DNA of 64,000 nucleotides from DAIOHQ01 sp036744635. GTDB taxonomy: Bacteria; Planctomycetota; Phycisphaerae; Tepidisphaerales; Tepidisphaeraceae. Below, one piece after another: positions 35,806 to 43,204 of this stretch; position 1 is the first letter of the stretch; every line of letters starts with the position of its first letter. Position numbers and translations under genes: made by a program. The stretch lies in contig DAIOHQ010000001.1 in assembly GCA_036744635.1 (NCBI GenBank), positions 1-64,000 of the forward strand, read 5' to 3'. Under the pieces are notes generated by a model, which saw only the letters and a program-made list of their open reading frames with translations, did not search any database and had not been told where the DNA came from.

Positions 35806-37191
35806 ATGATTTCGCAGATAACAATCTTCAGGATCCGCGGATTACATGGCCATCTAAATCTAGACGTACAGTTTCGCGACAACCGCTTAATCATCGTTGG
35901 CGAAAACGGATCGGGGAAGACATCGGTTCTTCGGTTGCTGTTCTACTTCCTCTCAGGGCAGTGGACTCTCCTCCACGGGTTCCATTTTGCATCGCTGGAG
36001 CTTGTGATAGGGCAGGATGCCATTGCCCTTGCTCGATCGGAAATAGAGGCCGGGCTCAGCCAGAGCGAGATCAGGACGACAAGGAGGTTGCCACCTTCAG
36101 TTCGCGAGCGATTTCGCCGGGCCCTCCAAGAGGTGAAGACGGGTAGGGTCTCTCCCGGCTATTTGAACGAGTTGGCAGAGCGGTTCAGAGTTCCTATGCA
36201 CATGCTTGCAGAAGCGTATCACGACGAAGGTGGCGACCTGTTTTCTGATGCAATTGGACAAAAACTGGAACGTCTCACCGAGATGCGATCGCGTTTAGGC
36301 GCGCAATTGCTGTACTTGCCGACCTACCGGCGAATCGAGGAGGAGTTCCACTTCGTCGTGCGCGACAGGAGCATCGAGGAAGCGTATGAAGCTCGTCGAT
36401 CCGTGCCCTCATCCTCGCGCGAAGAGGATTCCACGGAGTTGATTGAATTTGGCATGGGCGATGTTGAGGCAGCGGTAGAAAGGGTACGTACATCTCTGAA
36501 GGAATTTGCTAGAGAGAGCCTAGAGAAGCTAACGCTCGGGTATTTGGGAGACATCGTTGACAAGAAATACTCGACCGTTGACTTGGGGGGTATCACGGGA
36601 GCCGACGAGGGGACTATTCGAAGGGTTCTAGATCGAATCGGGTCTCACATATTGGCTGTGCGCCATAAACAGCATGTCATGGAGACCGTTCAGAATGTCC
36701 GATCGGCAGGACGTGCAGGCGACGAACATGAACGAGTAATCTGTCATTACCTGCTCAAATTACTGGAGTTCCAAGAGCAATTGGGCGCGGAGGAACAACG
36801 GATCACAAATTTCTGCGATGTCTGCAATCGCTACTTCGGGGAGGGTGGGAAGCGATTCATCTACGACAGCAGCGCATTCGGCTTCAAGATCGAGGCGAAA
36901 GGGCCATCATCTGAGCTAAAGCTTCAGAATCTCTCGTCAGGCGAGAAGCAGGCCGTATCGTTGTTTAGCCACCTGTATTTGTCAGGGACGAGGCGGTTTT
37001 TCATCATTATTGACGAACCGGAGCTTTCACTGTCGGTCCCTTGGCAGCGCACGTTCCTTGTTGACCTCTTGGCTACAGGAAGCTGCGTGGGGTTAGTGGC
37101 AGCGACGCATTCCCCATTTATCTATGAAAACACCTTGAGCACTTATGCTCGGGGCCTAGGCGAGTTTGTGGTGGGAGCGCTTCATGCCTGA
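35806..37191 (+). CDS. AAA ATPase of a PARIS-like pair (AriA-like)
   Basis: The 461-residue ABC-type ATPase starts MISQITIFRIRGLHGHLNLD. Walker A is GENGSGKTS (residues 32-40). The signature LQNLSSGEKQAVSLFS begins near residue 371, Walker B is FFIIIDEPELSLS and the H-loop region VAATHSPFIYEN. A helical insert of some 250 residues separates the two halves. AGAAGGA lies upstream of ATG 35806. It overlaps the DUF4435 gene by 8 nt; an AAA ATPase plus DUF4435 protein is the composition of PARIS anti-phage systems, in which the ATPase (AriA) holds the TOPRIM effector (AriB). Other AAA+DUF4435 pairs exist, so the subtype is provisional. Confidence 0.75.
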   Translation: MISQITIFRIRGLHGHLNLDVQFRDNRLIIVGENGSGKTSVLRLLFYFLSGQWTLLHGFHFASLELVIGQDAIALARSEIEAGLSQSEIRTTRRLPPSVRERFRRALQEVKTGRVSPGYLNELAERFRVPMHMLAEAYHDEGGDLFSDAIGQKLERLTEMRSRLGAQLLYLPTYRRIEEEFHFVVRDRSIEEAYEARRSVPSSSREEDSTELIEFGMGDVEAAVERVRTSLKEFARESLEKLTLGYLGDIVDKKYSTVDLGGITGADEGTIRRVLDRIGSHILAVRHKQHVMETVQNVRSAGRAGDEHERVICHYLLKLLEFQEQLGAEEQRITNFCDVCNRYFGEGGKRFIYDSSAFGFKIEAKGPSSELKLQNLSSGEKQAVSLFSHLYLSGTRRFFIIIDEPELSLSVPWQRTFLVDLLATGSCVGLVAATHSPFIYENTLSTYARGLGEFVVGALHA

Positions 37192-38137
37192 CATACTTAC
37201 GGTCCACACTGCTGCACGCGCCGGAATCAATGTGTTGCTGCACGAGTTCATGGCGTGCTATGTGAGCGGTTCGCCCACAGTGTATTCGTTCTTCGAAGGC
37301 AGGGAGGATCCAAGTTTCTATATGAATGCAATAGTGGGCGCGCTGCCAGAGGGATGGCGAATCCGCCGGTGGTGCGCTGGTAGGAAAGATTCTGTCTATG
37401 CGGTTTTCGCTGCTATGGATCCGCTGCGATTTGACCCGCATGCCGTCATTTTCTTCGTCGATCGCGATCTGTCGGACCTTTTTGGTGAATCGTATCCGAA
37501 GGCAACAAACATCTACGTAACTGATCACTACTCAATTGAGAACGAGATGGTGAACTTGGAGATGCTTGAGCGCATTCTCGCGGAAATGAATGGATTCCAC
37601 AACGTTGCAGAGGTTGATCTGCACAAAACCCTCGCCGCATTCGAGGCGGCGAGGGTATCATTCTGCCGTCATGTTGCAGGCGTCATGGCCTGGAGTCTGC
37701 TCTGCCGGATGAAAGACCACGCACGTCCGAGCATGAACAACATCGATATGCGGGAGCTTTTCTCGGTGGAGAACGGCGTGCTCGTGGTGAAAGGTGCCGC
37801 GGATGTCCGCACCGTCGCGGACCACTGCGAATCCAAGTGCAACGTGAAGACGTCTGCCACGAATGCTGAACTCGAACAGGCTCGAGCTACGATCGGCAAT
37901 GCGCAGCCATACTACCGGCACATCCGTGGAAAATACCTCTTGTGGTTCTTGTTGGAGTTTGCGGAGTCGGTATGGCGTGACTGCCGCCACCATTTTCCTG
38001 GCATGGGGAGGCAACCGAAGCGCCACGTTCAGTTGGGGCAGAACAATGCAATGGAGATCCTAGGGCCCCGCGCTCGCATCCCGGGGTCATTGAGGACGTT
38101 TCTCGATGCGACTATAGGGACATATGCTCGTGCGTAA
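37184..38137 (+). CDS. DUF4435 TOPRIM-like effector of a PARIS-like pair (AriB-like)
   Basis: A 317-residue protein with DUF4435 motifs: VYSFFEGREDPSFYMNA (TOPRIM Glu), VIFFVDRDLSDLFG (Asp-x-Asp) and the diagnostic TDHYSIENEMVNLEML. In PARIS the equivalent protein is a nuclease that cuts host tRNA once released by the ATPase. All acidic positions expected in these motifs are present, so it could be active. ATG 37184 lies inside the end of the ATPase gene with GGGAG just before it, so translation is coupled. Confidence 0.75.
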   Translation: MPDILTVHTAARAGINVLLHEFMACYVSGSPTVYSFFEGREDPSFYMNAIVGALPEGWRIRRWCAGRKDSVYAVFAAMDPLRFDPHAVIFFVDRDLSDLFGESYPKATNIYVTDHYSIENEMVNLEMLERILAEMNGFHNVAEVDLHKTLAAFEAARVSFCRHVAGVMAWSLLCRMKDHARPSMNNIDMRELFSVENGVLVVKGAADVRTVADHCESKCNVKTSATNAELEQARATIGNAQPYYRHIRGKYLLWFLLEFAESVWRDCRHHFPGMGRQPKRHVQLGQNNAMEILGPRARIPGSLRTFLDATIGTYARA

Positions 38138-38176
38138 TGAGAGCTGTTGAGTGGCCAACCGCTGACGGACACTTCG

Positions 38177-38923
38177 ATGCCCCCAAATGGCGAAGCTCGC
38201 GCGAAACTGGTCGCCATGCTGATTGCGAGCCCGGAGGTGCGGGAAGAATATCACCGGCGGTATAGCAGCACGCCGAGCATTATCGCATCGTCGATGGCCG
38301 GCAAGCTGGTGCAGCGGCCGGTGGAATTGGTGTTCATTTCGACAACGTCGTTGTATGGCCAGCGGCCGAACCAGTATGACCGGATCGTGATACCGGGGCG
38401 GATGTGGGGAGGCGAAGGGGAGGTGCGCTATACGTACCTGGGGAGGACGGAGGGGAAGGGGACGTATCAATTCAACGCCGAGACGATGAAGGCGATGGGG
38501 CGGATGCTGGCGCAGACGCGCGGCGGGCAGCGGGTGAACTATGTGTTTGGGGAAGGGGTCAACCCGCGTCTGCGGCACTTGCGCGATGGGCTGGATGAGT
38601 TGAAGCTGCCATCGGATGAGCTGCTCAGCCACGGCACGCCGCGGCTGGTGTATGTGTTGAATGGGATCGAGAACCTCAGCGGATATCTGCTGGGGATGGA
38701 GAAGCGGCCGAAGTGGATCGTGCCGGGGGGAAAAGAGGGGGCCGGGATCACGGCGGCCATCTGCCGGTGGTGGTGGGAGCGCTGGATAGGGGGGGCGACG
38801 GGGAGAATGAGAAACGAAGAGGCGATGGCGCGGGCGCGGGGGCATACGCTGGTGCATCCGGTGCGGCACGGGGCGCGGGTGGTGCTGCCGCGGACGTTGA
38901 CGGAGCAGATGGAGATGTTTTGA
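38177..38923 (+). CDS. DruA/DUF4338-like protein, N-terminally short
   Basis: The 248-residue product reads SPEVREEYHRRYSSTPSIIA, LVFISTTSLYGQRPNQYDRI, LGRTEGKGTYQF and YVFGEGVNPRLRHLRDGLDE, which I recognise as the C-terminal part of DUF4338 proteins such as Druantia DruA. The first 150 or so residues of that family are missing. TTG 38147 is an alternative start. No druB-E genes or large helicase follow. It may be a remnant or a shorter solitary form. It begins 39 bp after the DUF4435 gene, on the same strand. Confidence 0.55.
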   Translation: MPPNGEARAKLVAMLIASPEVREEYHRRYSSTPSIIASSMAGKLVQRPVELVFISTTSLYGQRPNQYDRIVIPGRMWGGEGEVRYTYLGRTEGKGTYQFNAETMKAMGRMLAQTRGGQRVNYVFGEGVNPRLRHLRDGLDELKLPSDELLSHGTPRLVYVLNGIENLSGYLLGMEKRPKWIVPGGKEGAGITAAICRWWWERWIGGATGRMRNEEAMARARGHTLVHPVRHGARVVLPRTLTEQMEMF

Positions 38924-38956
38924 GTGTCGCCTTCCCATTTCCGATTCTTGCGATGC

Positions 38957-39166
38957 GCAAAGGACACTTTGAGGAGGGCAAAGCGCGCTTTGCCGGCCGC
39001 AATAGCGCTATTGAGGCCGGCAAAGTGTGTTTTGGGTGACGCAAAGCCTGTTTTGAGGAGGGGAAAGCGTGTTTTGCAGGCCGCAATTGCGCTATTGGGA
39101 GGGGGAAAACATGCTTTGGGCGGCTCAAAGTATGCTTTGCGCGGCTCATCAGTCTAATTGGAGCGG
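38957..39166. repeat. Ten-unit 21-bp array of 14-bp palindromes
   Basis: Ten units of exactly 21 bp. Each unit is G/T, then a 14-bp imperfect palindrome of type CAAAGNNNNCTTTG, then six or seven purine-rich bases. Unit 2 (CAAAGCGCGCTTTG) and unit 3 (CAATAGCGCTATTG) are perfect palindromes. In unit 3 both arms have changed together, and unit 7 (CAATTGCGCTATTG) nearly so; unit 10 is degenerate. Because 21 is a multiple of three, the DNA also reads as a seven-residue peptide repeat in open frames on both strands, but no ribosome site supports these as proteins. Confidence 0.85.
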
Positions 39167-39261
39167 GCAATTGGCGCGGGGGACGGAGCAAAGTGGCGAA
39201 ACTGATGCGAAAAGCGGGTTTGGGGCGGTCTCAGGGGGATGGGCGGGCTCGGGGATGGGGG

Positions 39262-39271
39262 NNNNNNNNNN
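39262..39271. other. Assembly gap (10 N)
   Basis: Ten undefined bases, 95 bp after the palindromic array. The true distance is unknown; the array may be longer or the join may be wrong. Confidence 0.98.
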
Positions 39272-39409
39272 GGCAGCGCAATTGAGCAACTTCCCCATGT
39301 CTATATGTCTGTCTAGGGCATTGATTTTGCAGCATGTCTTCGTTGCGGCCAGAGCGGAATTGTCAAAATATGGTTGTGGGCGAAGAAAAACTGTGCCAGA
39401 GAGGATGCG

Positions 39410-40108
39410 ATGATGCGGCTGCCATTTCAAAATCGTCGGGAAGCGGGGCGGGCGCTGGCGGGGAAACTGGCCGGGTATGCGCACCGGGATGATGTGTTGG
39501 TGTTGGCGTTGCCGCGGGGCGGGGTGCCGGTGGGGTATGAAGTGGCCAGGGCGCTGCGGGCGCCGCTGGAAGTATTCGTCGTGCGCAAGCTGGGGGTGCC
39601 GGGCCAGGAGGAGCTGGCGATGGGGGCGATCGCCAGCGGCGGGGTGCGGGTGTTGAACGAAGAGATTGTCAGGCCGCTGCGGATTTCCGAGCGGATGATA
39701 GACCAGGTGGCGGCCAGGGAACTCAAGGAGTTGGAGCGGCGGGAGGCGCTGTATCGCGAAGGCAGGCCGGCCGCGGCGGTGAAGGGGCGGGTGGCGATCT
39801 TGATTGATGATGGTCTGGCGACGGGGGCGACAATGCGCGCGGCGGCGGCGGCGCTGCGGCAGCAGCGGCCGGCGCGGCTGGTGGTGGCGGTGCCGGTGGC
39901 GGCGGCGGAGACCTGCCAGGAGTTTCGCCACGAGGTGGATGAGGTGGTGTGCGCCGCCACGCCCGAGCCGTTTCGCGCGGTGGGGCTGTGGTACGAGGAT
40001 TTTTCACAGACGAGCGATGAGGAGGTGCGTGAGCTGCTGGCGGCGGCGGCGCAGATGCATCCGGTAGATGCCGGCAGTGCGAATGACGGTGCGCAATTGT
40101 CATCCTGA
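39410..40108 (+). CDS. Phosphoribosyltransferase family protein
   Basis: A 232-residue PRTase-fold protein: VLVLALPRGGVPVGYEVA, VFVVRKLGVPGQEELAMGAI and the PRPP loop VAILIDDGLATGATMRAA. Members of this group are not nucleotide-salvage enzymes; they occur beside dienelactone-hydrolase-like proteins and stress genes, sometimes fused to them. Such a hydrolase is encoded 960 bp downstream here. ATG 39410 or 39413 fits the family start MRLPFQNRREAG. Confidence 0.85.
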   Translation: MMRLPFQNRREAGRALAGKLAGYAHRDDVLVLALPRGGVPVGYEVARALRAPLEVFVVRKLGVPGQEELAMGAIASGGVRVLNEEIVRPLRISERMIDQVAARELKELERREALYREGRPAAAVKGRVAILIDDGLATGATMRAAAAALRQQRPARLVVAVPVAAAETCQEFRHEVDEVVCAATPEPFRAVGLWYEDFSQTSDEEVRELLAAAAQMHPVDAGSANDGAQLSS

Positions 40109-40194
40109 GAGTGTGTGAGTTTATTGGCAAAACCACCGAAAAAGCGGCGATTGTTGGCGAAAAACCGCGACAAGAACCAATAAAATCACAGGCT

Positions 40195-40258
40195 CTGAGG
40201 TACGCCGAAGGATCTGGCCCTGCATGACGATCAAGGCAGATTCTTCGGAGTACCTCAG
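40195..40258. repeat. Inverted repeat with 21-bp arms
   Basis: Arms 40195-40215 (CTGAGGTACGCCGAAGGATC and one more base) and 40238-40258 match at 19 of 21 positions after reverse complementing; the loop is 22 bp. It lies in the 243-bp gap between the PRTase and DUF5335 genes. A fragment of the same wording (CGAAGGATCTGGC) recurs at 47637-47649. Confidence 0.8.
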
Positions 40259-40351
40259 AATGACAATGAGTGCTTTGCAGTCAGGGGATCGCCGCGATCG
40301 AGAAGGTCATGGTCGTAATGAACAAGAGTCATCAAACGAAACGAGGACATT

Positions 40352-40699
40352 ATGGAAACCCGTACCATTCCTGAAGAACAATGGATCGAATTCTTTGACC
40401 GCTTCAGCAAGGACCACGCCGGTTGGCCGGCCACGATTGAGGTGCTGGAGGGCCAGAGCGGGCCGCAGAACCTGGCGCGGCAGTTGCCGTTGCAGGGGAT
40501 CAGCTTCGACACCAAGGGGACGCGGCCGTGTTCGATTGAAGTGAGCGCCGGCGACCTGGCGAACCAGAATGTCAGGCACGTGGTGGATCTGCCGTTGCAC
40601 ATTCGCCAGGCCGAAGAGCCCGATGGCAGCATCGACATTCAGATTGAGCCGGCGCGCGGTCCGGTGACGCTGATTCATTTGCGCGGGCCGGTGCATTGA
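40352..40699 (+). CDS. DUF5335 family protein
   Basis: A 115-residue acidic protein: METRTIPEEQWIEFFDRFSK, WPATIEVLEGQSGPQNLA, then LPLQGISFDTKGTRPCSIEV and a C-terminal HIRQAEEPDGSIDIQIE. The order fits DUF5335, small cytoplasmic proteins often found near phosphoribosyltransferases and stress genes. Function unknown. Confidence 0.75.
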   Translation: METRTIPEEQWIEFFDRFSKDHAGWPATIEVLEGQSGPQNLARQLPLQGISFDTKGTRPCSIEVSAGDLANQNVRHVVDLPLHIRQAEEPDGSIDIQIEPARGPVTLIHLRGPVH

Positions 40700-40755
40700 G
40701 CAGTCGGCAGTCGGCAGTCGGAAGTTAGAAGCCAGAAGTCGGAAGTCGGCAGTGA
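40700..40755. repeat. Heptanucleotide tandem repeat, eight units
   Basis: Exactly eight 7-bp units: GCAGTCG three times, GAAGTTA, GAAGCCA, GAAGTCG twice and GCAGTGA. It starts one base after the stop of the DUF5335 gene and ends 37 bp before the next start. The pattern is that of short tandemly repeated repetitive sequences known from cyanobacteria. Confidence 0.9.
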
Positions 40756-40792
40756 TGATTTTTTGCTGCCGGCCATTTGAAAGGAGTTCTGT

Positions 40793-41071
40793 ATGCGTTC
40801 GAGAACTATAACGATTCCGGAGTTGGGGATGATCGCGGGGACGCGGGCGGCGCTGGGGGCGGGAGTTGGCCTGCTGCTCGGGGAGCGGCTCAATCCGGAG
40901 CAGCGCCGCGCGGTCGGGTGGACGCTGTTTGCGGTGGGCGTCATCAGCACCATTCCGCTGGTGGCCGAGGTGTTCTTCAGAGACGACGCGAAGTCTTCGA
41001 AACGCTATGGAGGCACTTCGGCAAGGGAGGAGCAGCCGGAGCCCTCTTACGCGGATGAGGTTGTGCTATGA
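40793..41071 (+). CDS. Small membrane protein of unknown function
   Basis: A 92-residue protein with a glycine-rich first hydrophobic stretch (ALGAGVGLLLGERL) and a second segment VGWTLFAVGVISTIPLVAEV, ending in a charged tail. AAAGGAG lies before ATG 40793. Its stop overlaps the hydrolase start (ATGA), so they are co-translated. Not recognised further. Confidence 0.65.
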   Translation: MRSRTITIPELGMIAGTRAALGAGVGLLLGERLNPEQRRAVGWTLFAVGVISTIPLVAEVFFRDDAKSSKRYGGTSAREEQPEPSYADEVVL

Positions 41072-41733
41072 ACGCGACCATGACTGCGACAGAATCGGTG
41101 CGCATCCCGGTTGGCCGGCTCATTCTCGATGGCGATTTGACCGTGCCCGACCATGCTCAAGGCGTGGTCTTGTTCGCCCACGGCAGCGGCAGCAGCCGGC
41201 ACAGCACGCGCAACCGGTTCGTCGCCCGGGAGCTGCAAGATGGCGGCCTGGCCACGCTGCTGATGGACTTGCTGACGGTGGAAGAGGAGCGCGCCGATGA
41301 GGTCACCGGGCATCTGCGCTTCGATATTTCGCTGCTGGCCGAGCGGCTGGTGGCGGCGACCGACTGGTTGGCGGGGAGGGATGACAGCCGGGGTTTGCCG
41401 GTTGGTTATTTCGGCGCCAGCACCGGCGGCGGGGCGGCGCTGGTGGCGGCGGCGGGGCGGCCGAAGGCGGTGGCGGCGGTGGTGTCGCGCGGCGGCCGGC
41501 CTGATCTGGCGGCGGAAGCGCTGCCTCGGGTGCAGGCGCCCACGCTGCTGATCGTCGGCGGCAATGATGAGCCGGTGATCACGATGAATGAAGAATCGCT
41601 GGCGCTGTTGCGCTGTGAGAAGAAGCTGCACATCGTGCCGGGGGCGACTCACTTATTTGAGGAGCCTGGCACGCTGCAACAAGTGGCGCGGCTGGCGCGG
41701 GAGTGGTTTGCAAGGCATCTGATCAAGCAATGA
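41068..41733 (+). CDS. Alpha/beta hydrolase (dienelactone hydrolase-like)
   Basis: A 221-residue hydrolase: GVVLFAHGSGSSRHSTRN (oxyanion turn), PVGYFGASTGGGAALVAA (nucleophile elbow, Ser in GASTGG), ADVVSRGGRPDLA-like VVSRGGRPDLAAEAL with the Asp region TLLIVGGNDEPVI and a catalytic His in PGATHLFEE. This type is often next to or fused with the phosphoribosyltransferase seen at 39410. Substrate unknown. Confidence 0.85.
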   Translation: MNATMTATESVRIPVGRLILDGDLTVPDHAQGVVLFAHGSGSSRHSTRNRFVARELQDGGLATLLMDLLTVEEERADEVTGHLRFDISLLAERLVAATDWLAGRDDSRGLPVGYFGASTGGGAALVAAAGRPKAVAAVVSRGGRPDLAAEALPRVQAPTLLIVGGNDEPVITMNEESLALLRCEKKLHIVPGATHLFEEPGTLQQVARLAREWFARHLIKQ

Positions 41734-41743
41734 GGAGAAGATC

Positions 41744-41893
41744 ATGATTCGGAAAATCAAATCCGGCGAATATCGCTTGTATTCGAGGAAGGCCAGCGCC
41801 AGGACGGGCAAGCGGAGAAACCTGGGGACGTTTCACACGCTGGCGGAGGCCAGGCAGCACGAGCGGGAAGTGCAATTTTTCAAGCGGCATTGA
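41744..41893 (+). CDS. Conserved 49-residue basic protein
   Basis: The frame MIRKIKSGEYRLYSRKASAR followed by TGKRRNLGTFHTLAEARQHE and a closing FFKRH is 49 residues. I recognise this small protein from many bacteria; the usual wording is GEYRLYSRK, GKRRNLGTF and HEREVQ. GAGGAG lies 8 bases before ATG 41744, partly inside the hydrolase stop, so it ends the operon begun at 40793. It is predicted nucleic-acid binding only by charge; the role is unknown. Confidence 0.8.
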   Translation: MIRKIKSGEYRLYSRKASARTGKRRNLGTFHTLAEARQHEREVQFFKRH

Positions 41894-41903
41894 GAAGCCG
41901 TTT

Positions 41904-41927
41904 GGCACGGGTTGGAAACCGTGCTAC
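41904..41927. terminator. Palindrome between convergent genes
   Basis: GGCACGGGTTGGAAACCGTGC folds into a six-base-pair stem at least, and carries the GGCACGGG head of the REP-like elements. It lies between the stops at 41893 and 41924 and may end both transcripts, though no T-run follows. Confidence 0.45.
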
Positions 41928-42904
41928 GAGATATCAGCTTGGGAAATCTTGCCGAGCGAGTTGGCCATCCAGGTGTTGAAGCGCGCGAAGGTCTGCTCGA
42001 GCCGGTCGGCCGGCAATGGGGCGGGGGGCGAGGAGAGATCGGCACTGGGGGTGAGAGCCTGCCGCTGCGCGGGCGCTGACGGATGGCTTCCAGGCGAGAT
42101 GCCGAAGCGCTGTTGGATCTGTTGAAGCTGCCCGCTGAAGATTTGCCGCAATTGATCAAGCTGCTGTTGGACTTCAAGGGCGAAGCGGTCGGCGGCAGAG
42201 GGTTGTGCGGCGGGAGTTTGCGGCAGCGCGGGCGCGGGAGTTGTCGCCGGGGTGATATCGGCGGCCTCGGTGGCGGCAACCGGGGATGCACTGTCGGGCG
42301 CGGGGGCAATTTGTGGGGCGGGCGGCGGGGTGATGTCCGTGGCGAGGGTGTTGGCGGAGTCGGCGGCCACTGGATCGTTGCTGATCACTTCGGCGGTGGT
42401 GCCGGCCGGTGTCTGTGGCTGAATCCGGGCGAGTTCCTCGGCATCCTTCTTCTGCAGATGCGCCAGGCGGTGCATCACGTATTTTCCGAGTTGCTCGAGC
42501 TGGCTGGCGGCGTCGTGGGCGTGGTGGGCATGGTGCGGGTTCGGCTCGTCGGAATGTGGGGCATCTTTTTCGGCGTTGGCGAATCGGCCGCGGGCGTGGA
42601 GGCGCAGGCGGTCCATGCCGTTGGTGAACACATCCGCGAGCTGCTTGGGCGATGCCGGCTGTGTGATAATTGGCTTGGCTTGGATTGGCGGCAGCGGCGC
42701 GGGGGCGGCGTCAGTTGAAATGGAGGGGAGGATTGAGGCGTCGGCGGCCTGCTGCGCTGCGGGGCTGATGGTGACCGTATCGCCTGGGGATGGAATTGCC
42801 GCGATGGGCGCGGGCGGGGATGTTGCATCCGAGGGCTGGATGGGGGTGCTGATACCCGCGGGCGCGGGCGCGGTGATAGCCGATTGAATTCCGAGAACGC
42901 TCAT
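41924..42904 (-). CDS. Pro/Ala-rich low-complexity protein
   Basis: A 326-residue protein starting MSVLGIQSAITAPAPAGIST with GDTVTISPAAQQAAD. A histidine cluster (PHHAHHAHDAASQLEQ) lies near residue 120 and a long Pro/Ala region (residues 190-250). Two helical stretches flank it (QLEQLGKYVMHRLAHLQKKD; FALEVQQQLDQLRQIFSGQL). It has no signal peptide. The mix resembles flagellar hook-length or scaffold proteins, but no specific motif supports that. ATG 42904 follows AAGGTTG; the frame is open to 43084. Confidence 0.6.
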   Translation of the reverse strand: MSVLGIQSAITAPAPAGISTPIQPSDATSPPAPIAAIPSPGDTVTISPAAQQAADASILPSISTDAAPAPLPPIQAKPIITQPASPKQLADVFTNGMDRLRLHARGRFANAEKDAPHSDEPNPHHAHHAHDAASQLEQLGKYVMHRLAHLQKKDAEELARIQPQTPAGTTAEVISNDPVAADSANTLATDITPPPAPQIAPAPDSASPVAATEAADITPATTPAPALPQTPAAQPSAADRFALEVQQQLDQLRQIFSGQLQQIQQRFGISPGSHPSAPAQRQALTPSADLSSPPAPLPADRLEQTFARFNTWMANSLGKISQADIS

Positions 42905-43103
42905 GGCCAACCTTCTTTCCGCGGGGGCACGCGCCGCCCGGGAGGGGGGCGCTGCAATCCGCGCGCAATGCGATCGGCGAGTATCGCTTTGAGAGCTATC
43001 GGACGTTGGCGGGAGCGGACTTGAGCTTGCGTGACGCTTTAGGCGGCCGAGAAAATATGGCTGAATTCGGGCAGGTGAGTACACCTACCGCTCATCGGGC
43101 CAT

Positions 43104-43123
43104 GGCAGACAAGAATGTCTGCC
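43104..43123. repeat. Short perfect palindrome
   Basis: GGCAGACA, loop AAGAA-like, TGTCTGCC: an eight-base-pair perfect stem in the 300-bp gap between 42904 and 43205. It belongs to the same style of intergenic palindromes with changing words. No gene is visible in that gap. Confidence 0.6.
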
Positions 43124-43204
43124 CCACCGAATCAAGCCAAGGTCGCCTGACGTGTCACGCACCCCGGGCTTGAGTTGAGCCGGTCGGAGAATATCCGCAG
43201 TTTG

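Noticed and set aside
38957..39166. CRISPR array
   Set aside because: Units are 21 bp with no unique spacers and no cas genes in the window.
38748..39191. Frames on both strands giving seven-residue peptide repeats (for example AKRALPA)
   Set aside because: The periodicity comes from the 21-bp DNA unit; no ribosome site exists, frames are open on both strands, and changes preserve palindromes rather than residues.
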